13,283 nt of DNA from Opitutia bacterium. Lineage in GTDB: Bacteria > Verrucomicrobiota > Verrucomicrobiia > Opitutales > Opitutaceae. Numbering within the stretch: the stretch's first letter is position 1; every line of letters begins with the position of its first letter. The position numbers and the translations under genes are program-made. The DNA lies in contig PMKA01000216.1 of assembly GCA_003157575.1 (NCBI GenBank), positions 1 through 13,283 on the forward strand, in the 5' to 3' direction. Shown here in pieces: positions 7,566 through 13,283 of this stretch. The notes beneath the pieces were generated by a model. That model saw only the letters and a program-made list of their open reading frames with translations. It had not been told where the DNA came from and ran no database searches.

Positions 7566-7693
7566 TGGCAAAACCGCAGACCTCGGTCAACCAAGCCTGT
7601 TACAGTTCATCCGGGCTGATTTTCCTCTTGCAGCCGCCCGGTTCGTCGCCCCATCTTCCACGGCTCGGCAGTTACCGGTCCGCGGTTTTGCCA
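7566..7693. repeat. Twelve-base inverted repeat between operon and tRNA
   Basis: TGGCAAAACCGC at 7566-7577 is the exact reverse complement of GCGGTTTTGCCA at 7682-7693. The two arms flank the stretch between the start of the DUF1549/DUF1553 gene and the tRNA, and the right arm ends three bases before the tRNA. The arms are too far apart for a tight hairpin. They could be paired binding sites, or chance. Confidence 0.5.
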
Positions 7694-7696
7694 CAT

Positions 7697-7768
<72 letters not shown>

Positions 7769-7773
<5 letters not shown>

Positions 7774-7797
7774 TTTTCACCAGGGGCGAAAATGGTC
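7769..7797 (+). terminator. Perfect hairpin beginning inside the tRNA 3' end
   Basis: GACCATTTTC (7769-7778) pairs perfectly with GAAAATGGTC (7788-7797) around a nine-base loop. The left arm includes the last acceptor base, the discriminator and the CCA of the tRNA. A second hairpin (CGCCGA, loop AGCC, TCGGCG, 7799-7814) follows directly. There is no T run, so this is not a classical terminator; it may instead be a processing or stop structure for the precursor tRNA. Confidence 0.45.
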
Positions 7798-7884
7798 CCG
7801 CCGAAGCCTCGGCGAAGGAGGACCCTGCTTGGAAGATGGACAATATAGAGGCGTTGCGCAGCTCTGGTTAGCCCTTGTCTTCAT

Positions 7885-8235
7885 TCATTTTTCCGGAGCG
7901 GCCGAAATTCCTCCAGGACCAAGATAGCCACCGCCAGTGTGGCCCATTACGGACTCGGGCGAGCTGAATCGTCTGCCGGCCTTCTCTTTGATCGCCGCCA
8001 GGGTCTCGGCATTCGGAACGTGCGGCAGATGACCGTCGTCGGTGGCAAATGCGTTGACCGCGAACGGCAGGCCGTTCTTCAGCTCGACCTGGGCAAACAC
8101 CCTGTTGACGAGCTGCCCCGGAGTGAGGCCGACCTTTGCCAGGATACGTTTGACATTCTTTTTGCGGCGGGCATCGACCCAGGTCCGGAATAGCACGGTC
8201 TTCGGCACGGCACAATTGTGCCACTTCTGTGCCAT
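7885..8235 (-). CDS. RelB/DinJ-family antitoxin, no toxin beside it
   Basis: This is a ribbon-helix-helix antitoxin-like protein. The core KTVLFRTWVDARRKKNVKRI, followed by LAKVGLTPGQLVNRVFAQVE and LKNGLPF, fits RelB/DinJ: a beta strand, two helices, then the conserved GLPF. The later PNAETLAAIKEKAG is also typical of the family. The last 25 residues are Gly/Pro-rich and unassigned. The ATG gives 116 residues; a GTG at codon 10 (8208) would begin closer to where relatives begin. RelB/DinJ proteins neutralise RelE/YafQ-type mRNA-cleaving toxins, normally encoded just downstream. Here an ATG follows the stop directly (TGAATG), but that frame holds only 35 codons, ends near the tRNA hairpin and has no toxin features. 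No toxin lies upstream either. It is therefore an orphan or a remnant of a lost pair. Confidence 0.75.
   Translation of the reverse strand: MAQKWHNCAVPKTVLFRTWVDARRKKNVKRILAKVGLTPGQLVNRVFAQVELKNGLPFAVNAFATDDGHLPHVPNAETLAAIKEKAGRRFSSPESVMGHTGGGYLGPGGISAAPEK
8209..8222. promoter_or_regulatory. Perfect 14-base palindrome at the antitoxin start
   Basis: GGCACAATTGTGCC is a perfect palindrome. It lies within codons 5-9 of the ATG-started antitoxin and immediately before the alternative GTG start at 8208. Extra GGCAC/GTGCC half-sites stand on both sides (8204-8208 and 8230-8234). RelB-type antitoxins commonly bind palindromes at their own promoter, so this is a candidate autoregulatory operator. 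Binding is inference. Confidence 0.45.
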
Positions 8236-8294
8236 AAGGTCAGCTGCGCGAACACCGTCGCCGCGAAGTGATCATAGGAATGGCGGTGCGGGGG

Positions 8295-8311
8295 CGGGCG
8301 ACTGACGCCCG
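8295..8311 (-). terminator. Hairpin at the metY stop codon
   Basis: CGGGCG (8295-8300) pairs with CGCCCG (8306-8311) around a five-base loop, directly after the metY stop on the minus strand. No T run follows, so it is only a weak terminator candidate. Confidence 0.3.
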
Positions 8312-9592
8312 TCATTTTGAGGCGGCCAGGGCTTGAGCGAAGTCGGCGGTGAGATCCTGGACATCCTCGATGCCGACGGAGACGCGGATGAGATCAGGGG
8401 TGATGCCGGCGGCGCGCAGTTGCTCCTCGTTGAGCTGGGCGTGGGTGCTGGAGGCTGGATGCAGCACTGAGGTGCGCGCATCGCCGACGTGGACGACGAG
8501 TGCGGCGACTTTGAGGTTCTTCGCGAACCGGCCGATGGCCTTGCGGTCGCCTTTGAGACCGAAGGTGAGGATGCCGCTGCCAAGCGGCTGGCTGAAGTAT
8601 TTTGCAATCCGCCTTTTCCCCACGGGGTTGAGGCCGGGATAGTTGACCCAGTTCACCCGCGGGTGCTTCTTCAGGAATTTCGCCAGGGCGAGTGCGTTCT
8701 CGCTGTGGCGGGGCATGCGCAGATGGAGCGTCTCCAGCCCGAGATTGAAGAGGAAGGCGTTGAGCGGGCTCAGGCAGCCGCCAAAATCGCGCAGAAACTG
8801 GGCGCGGGCCTTGTAGAGATAGGGCGCCTGCGGGAACTTCTTGACGTAGACGACGCCGTTGTAGCTGACGTCGGGTTCGGTGAACTCCGGGAATTTGCCG
8901 TCGGCCCAGTTGAAGTTGCCGCCGTCGATCACCGCGCCGCCGATGCTCGTGGCGTGACCGTCGATGTATTTGGACGCCGAGTGCGTGATGACGTTGGCGC
9001 CGAGCTTGAACGGGGTGCAAAGCACCGGAGAGGCGAGCGTGTTGTCGACGATGAACGGCACGTCGAAGCGGCGGGCGAGCGCTGCGAGTTTGGCGAAGTC
9101 CAGGATGTTGAGCCCGGGGTTGCCGATGGTCTCGCCAAAGAGCGCCTTGGTATTCGGGCGAAACAGCTTCGCAATCTCCGCGGTGGGAGCCTCCGGATCA
9201 AAGAACGATGTCTCGATGCCGAACTTGGGCAGCGTGGTGTGGAAGAGCGAGAAGGTGCCGCCATAGAGCGTCGAGGCGGAGACGATATGGTCTCCCTGGC
9301 GGCAGATATTCGTGATCGCGAGCAGATTGGCGGCCTGTCCGGAGGCGGTCGCGATTGCGCCGACGCCGCCTTCCAGCGCGTTGAGCTTCGACTCGAAACC
9401 GGCGACGGTCGGGTTGCCGGTGCGGGTGTACTTGAAGCCGAATTCCTGCAACGTCATCACGCGGTTCACCTGCTCGATGTCGTCAAATTTGAAGGTGGTG
9501 CTCTGAATGATGGGCAGGATACGAGGCTCGCCGATCTTCGGCGTGTAGCCTGCCTGGACGCAGAGGGTGCCATTGCCATGGTGTGCGGTCAT
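8312..9592 (-). CDS. metY: O-acetylhomoserine sulfhydrylase (MetY type)
   Basis: This cytosolic PLP enzyme of the Cys/Met metabolism family makes homocysteine (or methionine) from O-acetylhomoserine and sulfide (or methanethiol). It has 426 residues, the usual MetY length. Visible landmarks: YTRTGNPT at 55-62, SGQAAN at 84-89 (cofactor phosphate region), IVDNT with D183 (contacts the pyridine nitrogen), and SASKYIDGH with K208 as the Schiff-base lysine. The C-terminal SVGIEDVQDLTADFAQAL is typical. The ATG is preceded by AGGA at five bases; the 25-codon upstream extension from a TTG has no support. A cystathionine gamma-synthase assignment is less likely, given the length and the large insert around residues 225-265 (FTEPDVSYNGVVYVKKFPQA). 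It stands alone, 260 bases downstream of the galactosidase gene. Confidence 0.95.
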   Translation of the reverse strand: MTAHHGNGTLCVQAGYTPKIGEPRILPIIQSTTFKFDDIEQVNRVMTLQEFGFKYTRTGNPTVAGFESKLNALEGGVGAIATASGQAANLLAITNICRQGDHIVSASTLYGGTFSLFHTTLPKFGIETSFFDPEAPTAEIAKLFRPNTKALFGETIGNPGLNILDFAKLAALARRFDVPFIVDNTLASPVLCTPFKLGANVITHSASKYIDGHATSIGGAVIDGGNFNWADGKFPEFTEPDVSYNGVVYVKKFPQAPYLYKARAQFLRDFGGCLSPLNAFLFNLGLETLHLRMPRHSENALALAKFLKKHPRVNWVNYPGLNPVGKRRIAKYFSQPLGSGILTFGLKGDRKAIGRFAKNLKVAALVVHVGDARTSVLHPASSTHAQLNEEQLRAAGITPDLIRVSVGIEDVQDLTADFAQALAASK

Positions 9593-9596
9593 GATC

Positions 9597-9601
9597 TTCC
9601 T
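9597..9601 (-). promoter_or_regulatory. Ribosome binding site of metY
   Basis: AGGAA on the minus strand (inside AAAGGAAGATC) ends four bases before the ATG at 9592. It fixes that start over the TTG at 9667. Confidence 0.7.
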
Positions 9602-9707
9602 TTGGTGAGGAGATTGAGAAGCGGCGCCGGACGCGGAGGCGATCCGAAAGTCACGTTTCATCCTCAACCTCTACGGCAACGGGGCGGTGGCCTCCATTCT
9701 TAACGCG

Positions 9708-9742
9708 CGGAGGACGAAGTCCGACACGCTGTCAGGCTGCTG
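9708..9742 (-). repeat. Dispersed repeat in the metY leader (copy B)
   Basis: On the minus strand this stretch reads CAGCAGCCTG, seven extra bases (ACAGCGT), GTCGGACTTCG, then TCCTCCG. Apart from the insert and a two-base difference it matches the plus-strand block at 12851-12880. It also folds as consecutive small hairpins (GACA-GCG-TGTC, GGAC-TTC-GTCC). It lies between the galactosidase stop and the metY start. Confidence 0.65.
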
Positions 9743-9776
9743 AAACCTATCCGAAGAGGAGGGGCTCTGTAAGCCG

Positions 9777-9799
9777 CGTGCGGGAAAACCGCCCGCACG
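9777..9799 (-). terminator. Hairpin downstream of the galactosidase gene
   Basis: CGTGCGGG (9777-9784) pairs perfectly with CCCGCACG (9792-9799) around a seven-base loop. It lies about 54 bases past the galactosidase stop on the minus strand. A stable GC stem fits transcript ending, although no T run follows. Confidence 0.4.
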
Positions 9800-9852
9800 G
9801 TTTGACGATGCGGGGCGCTGCGATCGGCATCGATCCCGCATCTCTGTTCCAC

Positions 9853-12633
9853 TCAATGCGAGATCACGGGGGACAGCTGCTCGGAAGCGGTGATAATCGT
9901 CGCGCCGCCTCTCAAGCCCTCGCCCGACGCGGTGAGCGTGATGGCGCCGGTCTGGCCGGGCTTCGCGCGCACGATGACGAGGCAGAGTCCGTTGAAGGCT
10001 CTGCGTTTGGGCGCCTGAAACGGCTCGAAGCTGGTCGGGTCGCCGTTGTCGGTGGCGACAATCTCGCCGGGCCCCTCGATCTTGAACGTGAGGGGGTTGT
10101 CCGCCCTCGGCGCGGTCAGCCCGCCCGCGTCGGTCACGCGCACGGTCACGAAGGACAGGTCTCGACCGTCGGAACGAATTGCGGCGCGGTCCGGAATCGC
10201 TTCGAGCGCGGCCGGGGCCTGCGCGGTCTTCATGGTGTCCGTGGCCCACCTCCGCCCGTTCTTGTAGGCGACGACCTCAAGCGTGCCGGGTTCATAGACG
10301 ACATCGTCCCAGCGCAGCCGATATTCGTAGGGTCCCTTGACCTTGCGACCGAGAGAGCGGCCGTTGAGGAAAAGCTCAGCCTCGTCGCCGGAGGTGAACA
10401 CATGGACCGGCGTCACATTGCCAACGCGTTCCGGCCAGGTCCAGTGAGGCAGGATGTGCGCCATCGGGAGTTCGGGCCGCCAGTGCGACTGGTAAAGGTA
10501 GAACCGGTCTTTCCTGAAGCCGGCGAGGTCGACGATGCCGGAGTAGGCGCTGCGGGCTTCATAGTACGGCGTGGGTTCGCCGAGGTGATCCCAGCCGGTC
10601 CAGACGAACTGGCCGGCGACGTACGGATGCCGCACGAGGGAGCCGAACACCTTGTCGGCGGTGGCCCCCCAGTCGCAGGCGTGGAGCTCGTAGGCGCTCA
10701 CGTAGTGATTCGTCGAGTCGCCGCCGTAGCCGTCGTGCACGGGGCCGCTGATGTCCCTGGACACTGGAAACAGATAGATCCCGCGGGTGCTGAAGGCGGA
10801 GGCGGTTTCGCTGCCGACGATCATCTGCTGCGGATGTTTTGCGTGGAACTCCGGATAATTCGGAGCCGTGCGGATGCGCTCGGTCCCCTCGAACTCCGGC
10901 AGCTGGCGGATGCCTTCGCCCTGGTAGTTCACTCCGATGACATCGAGCGCGGCGGGCAGAGGCCAGCCCGGCTTCGCCCAGTTCATCCCGCTGGTCGTGG
11001 GCCGGGTGGAATCCTCCTCGTGGACGATGGCGCACAGGCTTTTCGCAAGCGCGGCGCCGGCGACGTCGGTGTATTGTTCCCCGACCTCGTTGCCGATGCT
11101 CCACAGGATCACCGAGGGATGGTTGCGGTCGCGGCGGACGAGCGCGCGCAGATCCTGCTCGTGCCACTCGGGAAAGATCAGGTGGAAATCGAGCGGGGTT
11201 TTCAATCGTTCCCAACAGTCGAAGGCCTCGTCCATGACCAGGAACCCCATGCGGTCCGCCAGTTCGAGCAGTTCCGGCGCGGGTGGATTGTGGCTCATGC
11301 GGATCGCGTTGCAGCCGAATTCACGGAGCATCTCCAGCTGGCGCTGCGCGGCGCGGTAGTTGAAGGCTGCGCCCAGCGCTCCGAGATCGTGGTGCTGGCA
11401 GACGCCGTGGATGGGAACGTGCTCGCCGTTGACGAACAGGCCGGCATCCGGATCGAAACGCAGTTCGCGGATGCCGAAGCGCGTCTCGTAGATGTCGGCC
11501 GGCCTGCCCTGCCGCGAAACGGTGGTCACCGCAACGTAGCGGTTCGGCTGCTGCGGCGGCGGACCCCAGAGCCTGGGGTGGGCGACGACAACCGAGCCTT
11601 TGACCGTGGCGCTCGCACCTGCCGCGACAGGTGTGTCGACCGGAGCGAAGCTGGCGACCGCCTCGCCGGACTTCCGGTCTCCGGCATCGAGGGCGAAAAC
11701 CTGTGTGGCGACGCTTGCGGTGGCATCGGCCCCGGAATTGTTGGCGACTGTGACCGCGAGATCGACGGTGGCGGAGGCGGCCGAGACGTCGCGGGTCGCC
11801 ACCTGCGTGCCCCACTGGCCGACGTGCACGAGCTGGGTCTTCGTCAGCCAGACGTTGCGGTAGATGCCGCCGCCCGGATACCAGCGCGACGAGCTGGGCG
11901 GATTGTCCAGGCGGATCGCGAGCTGGTTTTCGCCGCCGAACGCGATGTACGGCGTGAGGTCGACCTGCCATGAAGTGTAGCCGTAGGGCCAGCCGCCGAC
12001 GAGGTGGCCGTTGAGCCAGACGCTCGCGTACGACATCGCGCCGTCGATCTCGATGACGATGGACTTGCCCGCGTCAGCCGCCGGGATGCCCAGCTTCTTC
12101 CGGTACCAGCCGACGCCCCAACTGGGCAGGCGGCCCATGCCGCCGACATCGCCCTTGACGAGGAATGGGCCTTCGATCGCCCAGTCATGCGGGAGATTGA
12201 CGCGGCGCCAGGAACTGTCGTCAAACGTCGCCCGCACGTAGGCGACGTCGCTGCCCGGATCGCCTGCGGGCCGGGCGCGGCGGAGTGCGGGGTCCTTGAT
12301 GAAGGCGTTGCCGGTCGGCAGAATCCACGGCTTGAGAACCGTCTTGTCTGTCGCGGCGAGCTTCCGGGCCTCCTCGGGCCGGGCGTCGGCGACCTTGTTC
12401 TCCCCGGCGCCTTTCACCTCGGGGCGAACGTCGTAAAGCAGGTTGACGGTGTTGCCCGGCGGGTCGTCCTTCTGGAAGCGCCAGTCGTCGTTGAGCGAAA
12501 GGCGCTCGCGCGGCGTTCCATGAGAGCCGTCCGACGGCACAACGCCGGCCGGGAGCGCAGACGTCTGGGCGGCGAGAAGACTGGCGCCGAGAGCGAGCAC
12601 GAGCGCGCACAAGGTGTTGATCTGATTTTTCAT
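9853..12633 (-). CDS. Secreted GH2 beta-galactosidase with DUF4982
   Basis: This is a retaining glycoside hydrolase of family 2, probably acting on beta-galactosides outside the cytoplasm. The chosen ATG gives 926 residues starting with a signal peptide (INTLCALVLALGASLLA). Residues 45-265 are the jelly-roll sugar-binding domain (NLPHDWAIEGPF, GVGWYRK, YPGGGIYRNVWL), residues 270-390 the Ig-like domain, and residues 395-680 the TIM barrel. The acid/base is E516 in WSIGNEVGE and the nucleophile is E609 in VGSETASAFSTRG. A DUF4982-type domain (VHVFTSGDEAELFLNGRSLG) and another Ig-like domain follow. Residues 61-136 are an extra segment (near KPWILPTGNAFIKD) inside the first domain. The frame runs 62 codons further upstream, but that part overlaps intergenic repeats and is not protein-like. 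Exact sugar specificity cannot be read from sequence. Confidence 0.95.
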   Translation of the reverse strand: MKNQINTLCALVLALGASLLAAQTSALPAGVVPSDGSHGTPRERLSLNDDWRFQKDDPPGNTVNLLYDVRPEVKGAGENKVADARPEEARKLAATDKTVLKPWILPTGNAFIKDPALRRARPAGDPGSDVAYVRATFDDSSWRRVNLPHDWAIEGPFLVKGDVGGMGRLPSWGVGWYRKKLGIPAADAGKSIVIEIDGAMSYASVWLNGHLVGGWPYGYTSWQVDLTPYIAFGGENQLAIRLDNPPSSSRWYPGGGIYRNVWLTKTQLVHVGQWGTQVATRDVSAASATVDLAVTVANNSGADATASVATQVFALDAGDRKSGEAVASFAPVDTPVAAGASATVKGSVVVAHPRLWGPPPQQPNRYVAVTTVSRQGRPADIYETRFGIRELRFDPDAGLFVNGEHVPIHGVCQHHDLGALGAAFNYRAAQRQLEMLREFGCNAIRMSHNPPAPELLELADRMGFLVMDEAFDCWERLKTPLDFHLIFPEWHEQDLRALVRRDRNHPSVILWSIGNEVGEQYTDVAGAALAKSLCAIVHEEDSTRPTTSGMNWAKPGWPLPAALDVIGVNYQGEGIRQLPEFEGTERIRTAPNYPEFHAKHPQQMIVGSETASAFSTRGIYLFPVSRDISGPVHDGYGGDSTNHYVSAYELHACDWGATADKVFGSLVRHPYVAGQFVWTGWDHLGEPTPYYEARSAYSGIVDLAGFRKDRFYLYQSHWRPELPMAHILPHWTWPERVGNVTPVHVFTSGDEAELFLNGRSLGRKVKGPYEYRLRWDDVVYEPGTLEVVAYKNGRRWATDTMKTAQAPAALEAIPDRAAIRSDGRDLSFVTVRVTDAGGLTAPRADNPLTFKIEGPGEIVATDNGDPTSFEPFQAPKRRAFNGLCLVIVRAKPGQTGAITLTASGEGLRGGATIITASEQLSPVISH

Positions 12634-12678
12634 GGCGATGGGGCCGGCGGAAAAGACGTTGACGAAAAACCAAGTTAA

Positions 12679-12698
12679 AAGGGCCGGCAACGGCCTTT
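12679..12698 (-). terminator. Terminator-like hairpin in the galactosidase leader
   Basis: GGCCG (12682-12686) and CGGCC (12691-12695) pair around a four-base loop, extended by a G-T pair and two A-T pairs. On the minus strand the stem is followed by TTTT and then a second T run (TTTTT) within about 12 bases. It lies about 46 bases before the galactosidase ATG. It may end an upstream transcript or attenuate this one. Confidence 0.4.
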
Positions 12699-12766
12699 CA
12701 GGCGAGCTCGAAATCGGGTGTTTCCCGGACCGTTCCGACCGTCGAATCCAGGCGCTCTTCGCCATA

Positions 12767-12828
12767 AAGCCACTGAGGCACGAAGACCAGGCGACGGATT
12801 TGGACCACCATGGCACCAAGACACCAAG
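12767..12828. repeat. CACCAAG/CACGAAG-type degenerate intergenic repeat
   Basis: Contains CCACTGAGGCACGAAGACC (12770-12788) and CCATGGCACCAAGACACCAAG (12808-12828), in which CACCAAG occurs twice, eight bases apart. Low-complexity repeats of this wording are familiar from GC-rich bacterial intergenic DNA; that is recollection, not a search. No coding role is visible. Confidence 0.6.
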
Positions 12829-12850
12829 CCCCGGCGGTGAGATCGGCGCC

Positions 12851-12880
12851 CAGCAGCCTGTCGGACTTCGGGTCCTCCGG
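12851..12880 (+). repeat. Dispersed repeat (copy A)
   Basis: CAGCAGCCTG followed by TCGGACTTCGGGTCCTCCGG. It matches the minus-strand block at 9708-9742, which carries a seven-base insert after CAGCAGCCTG. The two copies lie in intergenic DNA on both sides of the galactosidase gene, in inverted orientation. Confidence 0.65.
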
Positions 12881-12942
12881 GCTGCTTGAAGTCACTGACG
12901 CGGACGTGAGGCTCGCCGCAGCCCGGACAGTTTCGCCACGAG

Positions 12943-13080
12943 TGTAGCCGCGAGCGCGAGCCCCTCGACCCTCGGGGCCTTGAGAAATCTGTCAAAACGG
13001 CGAGTGGGCTTGGATAAATGTAGCTGCGAGCATGAGCGAGTGGGCTTGGACACGTGTGTAGCTGCGAGCGTGAGCGAGCG
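12943..13080 (+). repeat. Tandem repeat, units of 36 and 38 bases
   Basis: Two adjacent units begin CGAGTGGGCTTGGA (13001-13036 and 13037-13074). Each continues to TGTAGCTGCGAGC and ends in RTGAG; a third unit is started at 13075 (CGAGCGG). A diverged partial copy of the second half (TGTAGCCGCGAGCGCGAGC) lies at 12943-12961. The sequence is non-coding in any convincing frame. Confidence 0.85.
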
Positions 13081-13221
13081 GCCTCAACCTCCGCCCGCTC
13101 ACAGCCGCACTCACGTACGCGGGGTCCAACCACCACCGCAGGCGGCCGTTTTGCAAACAGGCAGCCTCCATGAGGCAAGCCGCAAGGTGTCCGGTTTGGC
13201 GCGCCATGCCGCCAGGCTCAA

Positions 13222-13283
13222 ATGACCACAAACCACAAATCCCGACCCCTTCGGATTGGTCCTGTAAAAACAACGCTTCAGAC
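13222..13283 (+). CDS. Possible start of a gene running off the right edge
   Basis: An ATG at 13222 opens a frame with no stop to the end of the window (20 codons): MTTNHKSRPLRIGPVKTTLQ. No clear ribosome binding site precedes it. The segment PLRIGPVKTTLQ loosely recalls the N-terminus of TIM-barrel flavoenzymes such as tRNA-dihydrouridine synthases (LRIG followed by a short strand before APM). The decisive residues would lie outside the window, so both the gene and its identity are guesses. Confidence 0.3.
   Translation, partial: MTTNHKSRPLRIGPVKTTLQ

Larger units (their letters stand above)
12634..13221. other. Repeat-rich intergenic stretch upstream of the galactosidase
   Basis: About 590 bases without a convincing gene. 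Frames crossing it are rich in Arg, Pro and His and change character at every repeat. In order it holds a hairpin in the galactosidase leader (12679-12698), CACCAAG/CACGAAG-type repeats (12767-12828), a copy of the dispersed CAGCAGCCTG block (12851-12880), and GTAGCTGCGAGC-type tandem repeats (12943-13080). Nothing identifiable lies between 13081 and 13221. Confidence 0.7.

Noticed and set aside
7782..7884. Thirty-five-codon frame starting directly after the antitoxin stop
   Set aside because: Position fits a toxin, but the peptide has no RelE/YafQ features and is mostly a translation of the tRNA-flanking hairpins.
8489..9703. A 404-codon open frame on the plus strand
   Set aside because: Antisense to metY, composition typical of a complement frame.
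9593..9760. SAM or SAH riboswitch upstream of metY
   Set aside because: No match by eye to SAM-I, SAM-II or SAH consensus cores; part of the region is a dispersed repeat.
9778..11973. A 731-codon open frame on the plus strand
   Set aside because: It is fully antisense to the GH2 gene with catalytic motifs, has low-complexity Arg/Gly/Val/Asp composition and no recognisable domain: a GC-rich shadow frame.
12634..12819. Upstream extension of the galactosidase by 62 codons
   Set aside because: It crosses the leader hairpin and intergenic repeats, and would bury a clear signal peptide inside the protein.
12943..13080. CRISPR-like array
   Set aside because: Only two to three adjoining units without unique spacers; the repeats abut directly and no cas gene is near.
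12675..13178. Minus-strand 167-codon frame with a CPGC motif
   Set aside because: It is built from three repeat families in succession and has no coherent domain; the CPGC is isolated.

Overview
The window looks like chromosomal DNA of a GC-rich Verrucomicrobium, most probably in or near the Opitutaceae. Three things suggest this: an exported DUF1549/DUF1553 - DUF1501 - PPC-domain gene cluster typical of the Planctomycetes-Verrucomicrobia group, a secreted GH2 beta-galactosidase with a DUF4982 domain, and intergenic DNA crowded with short degenerate repeats. The taxonomic call is inference from gene content; nothing in the window proves it.

Layout. (1) Positions 3-1495, plus strand: the 3' part of a CHASE3-TM-PAS membrane sensor that has no histidine kinase domain, overlapping by ATGA with a single-domain CheY-like response regulator. 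A GC-rich hairpin follows. (2) Positions 1426-1914, minus strand: a small XRE/HipB-like DNA-binding protein whose C-terminal half reads like run-on sequence. A direct repeat upstream could be its operator. (3) Positions 1981-7523, minus strand: a tightly spaced three-gene operon read as DUF1549/DUF1553 protein, Tat-exported DUF1501 protein, then a large exported PPC-domain protein ending in a SHOCT-like tail. (4) Positions 7697-7773, plus strand: tRNA-Pro(CGG) with an encoded CCA; its last bases also begin a perfect 10-bp hairpin. (5) Positions 7885-8235, minus strand: a RelB/DinJ-type antitoxin with no toxin beside it and a perfect 14-bp palindrome at its start. (6) Positions 8315-9592, minus strand: a MetY-type O-acetylhomoserine sulfhydrylase with a good ribosome binding site. 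(7) Positions 9853-12633, minus strand: the secreted GH2 beta-galactosidase. (8) Positions 12634-13221: about 590 bases of repeat-rich DNA without a convincing gene. A possible gene start runs off the right edge.

How the parts relate. The sensor and receiver are probably translationally coupled and need a kinase encoded elsewhere. The three exported proteins of the central operon are probably made together for a cell-surface or periplasmic task of unknown nature. MetY and the galactosidase are ordinary metabolic genes (sulfur assimilation into homocysteine; galactoside breakdown) and have no obvious link to each other. No mobile element, CRISPR array or complete defence system is visible. The least ordinary items are the orphan antitoxin with its palindrome beside the tRNA, the kinase-less sensor/receiver pair, and the exported operon with its SHOCT-tailed member.
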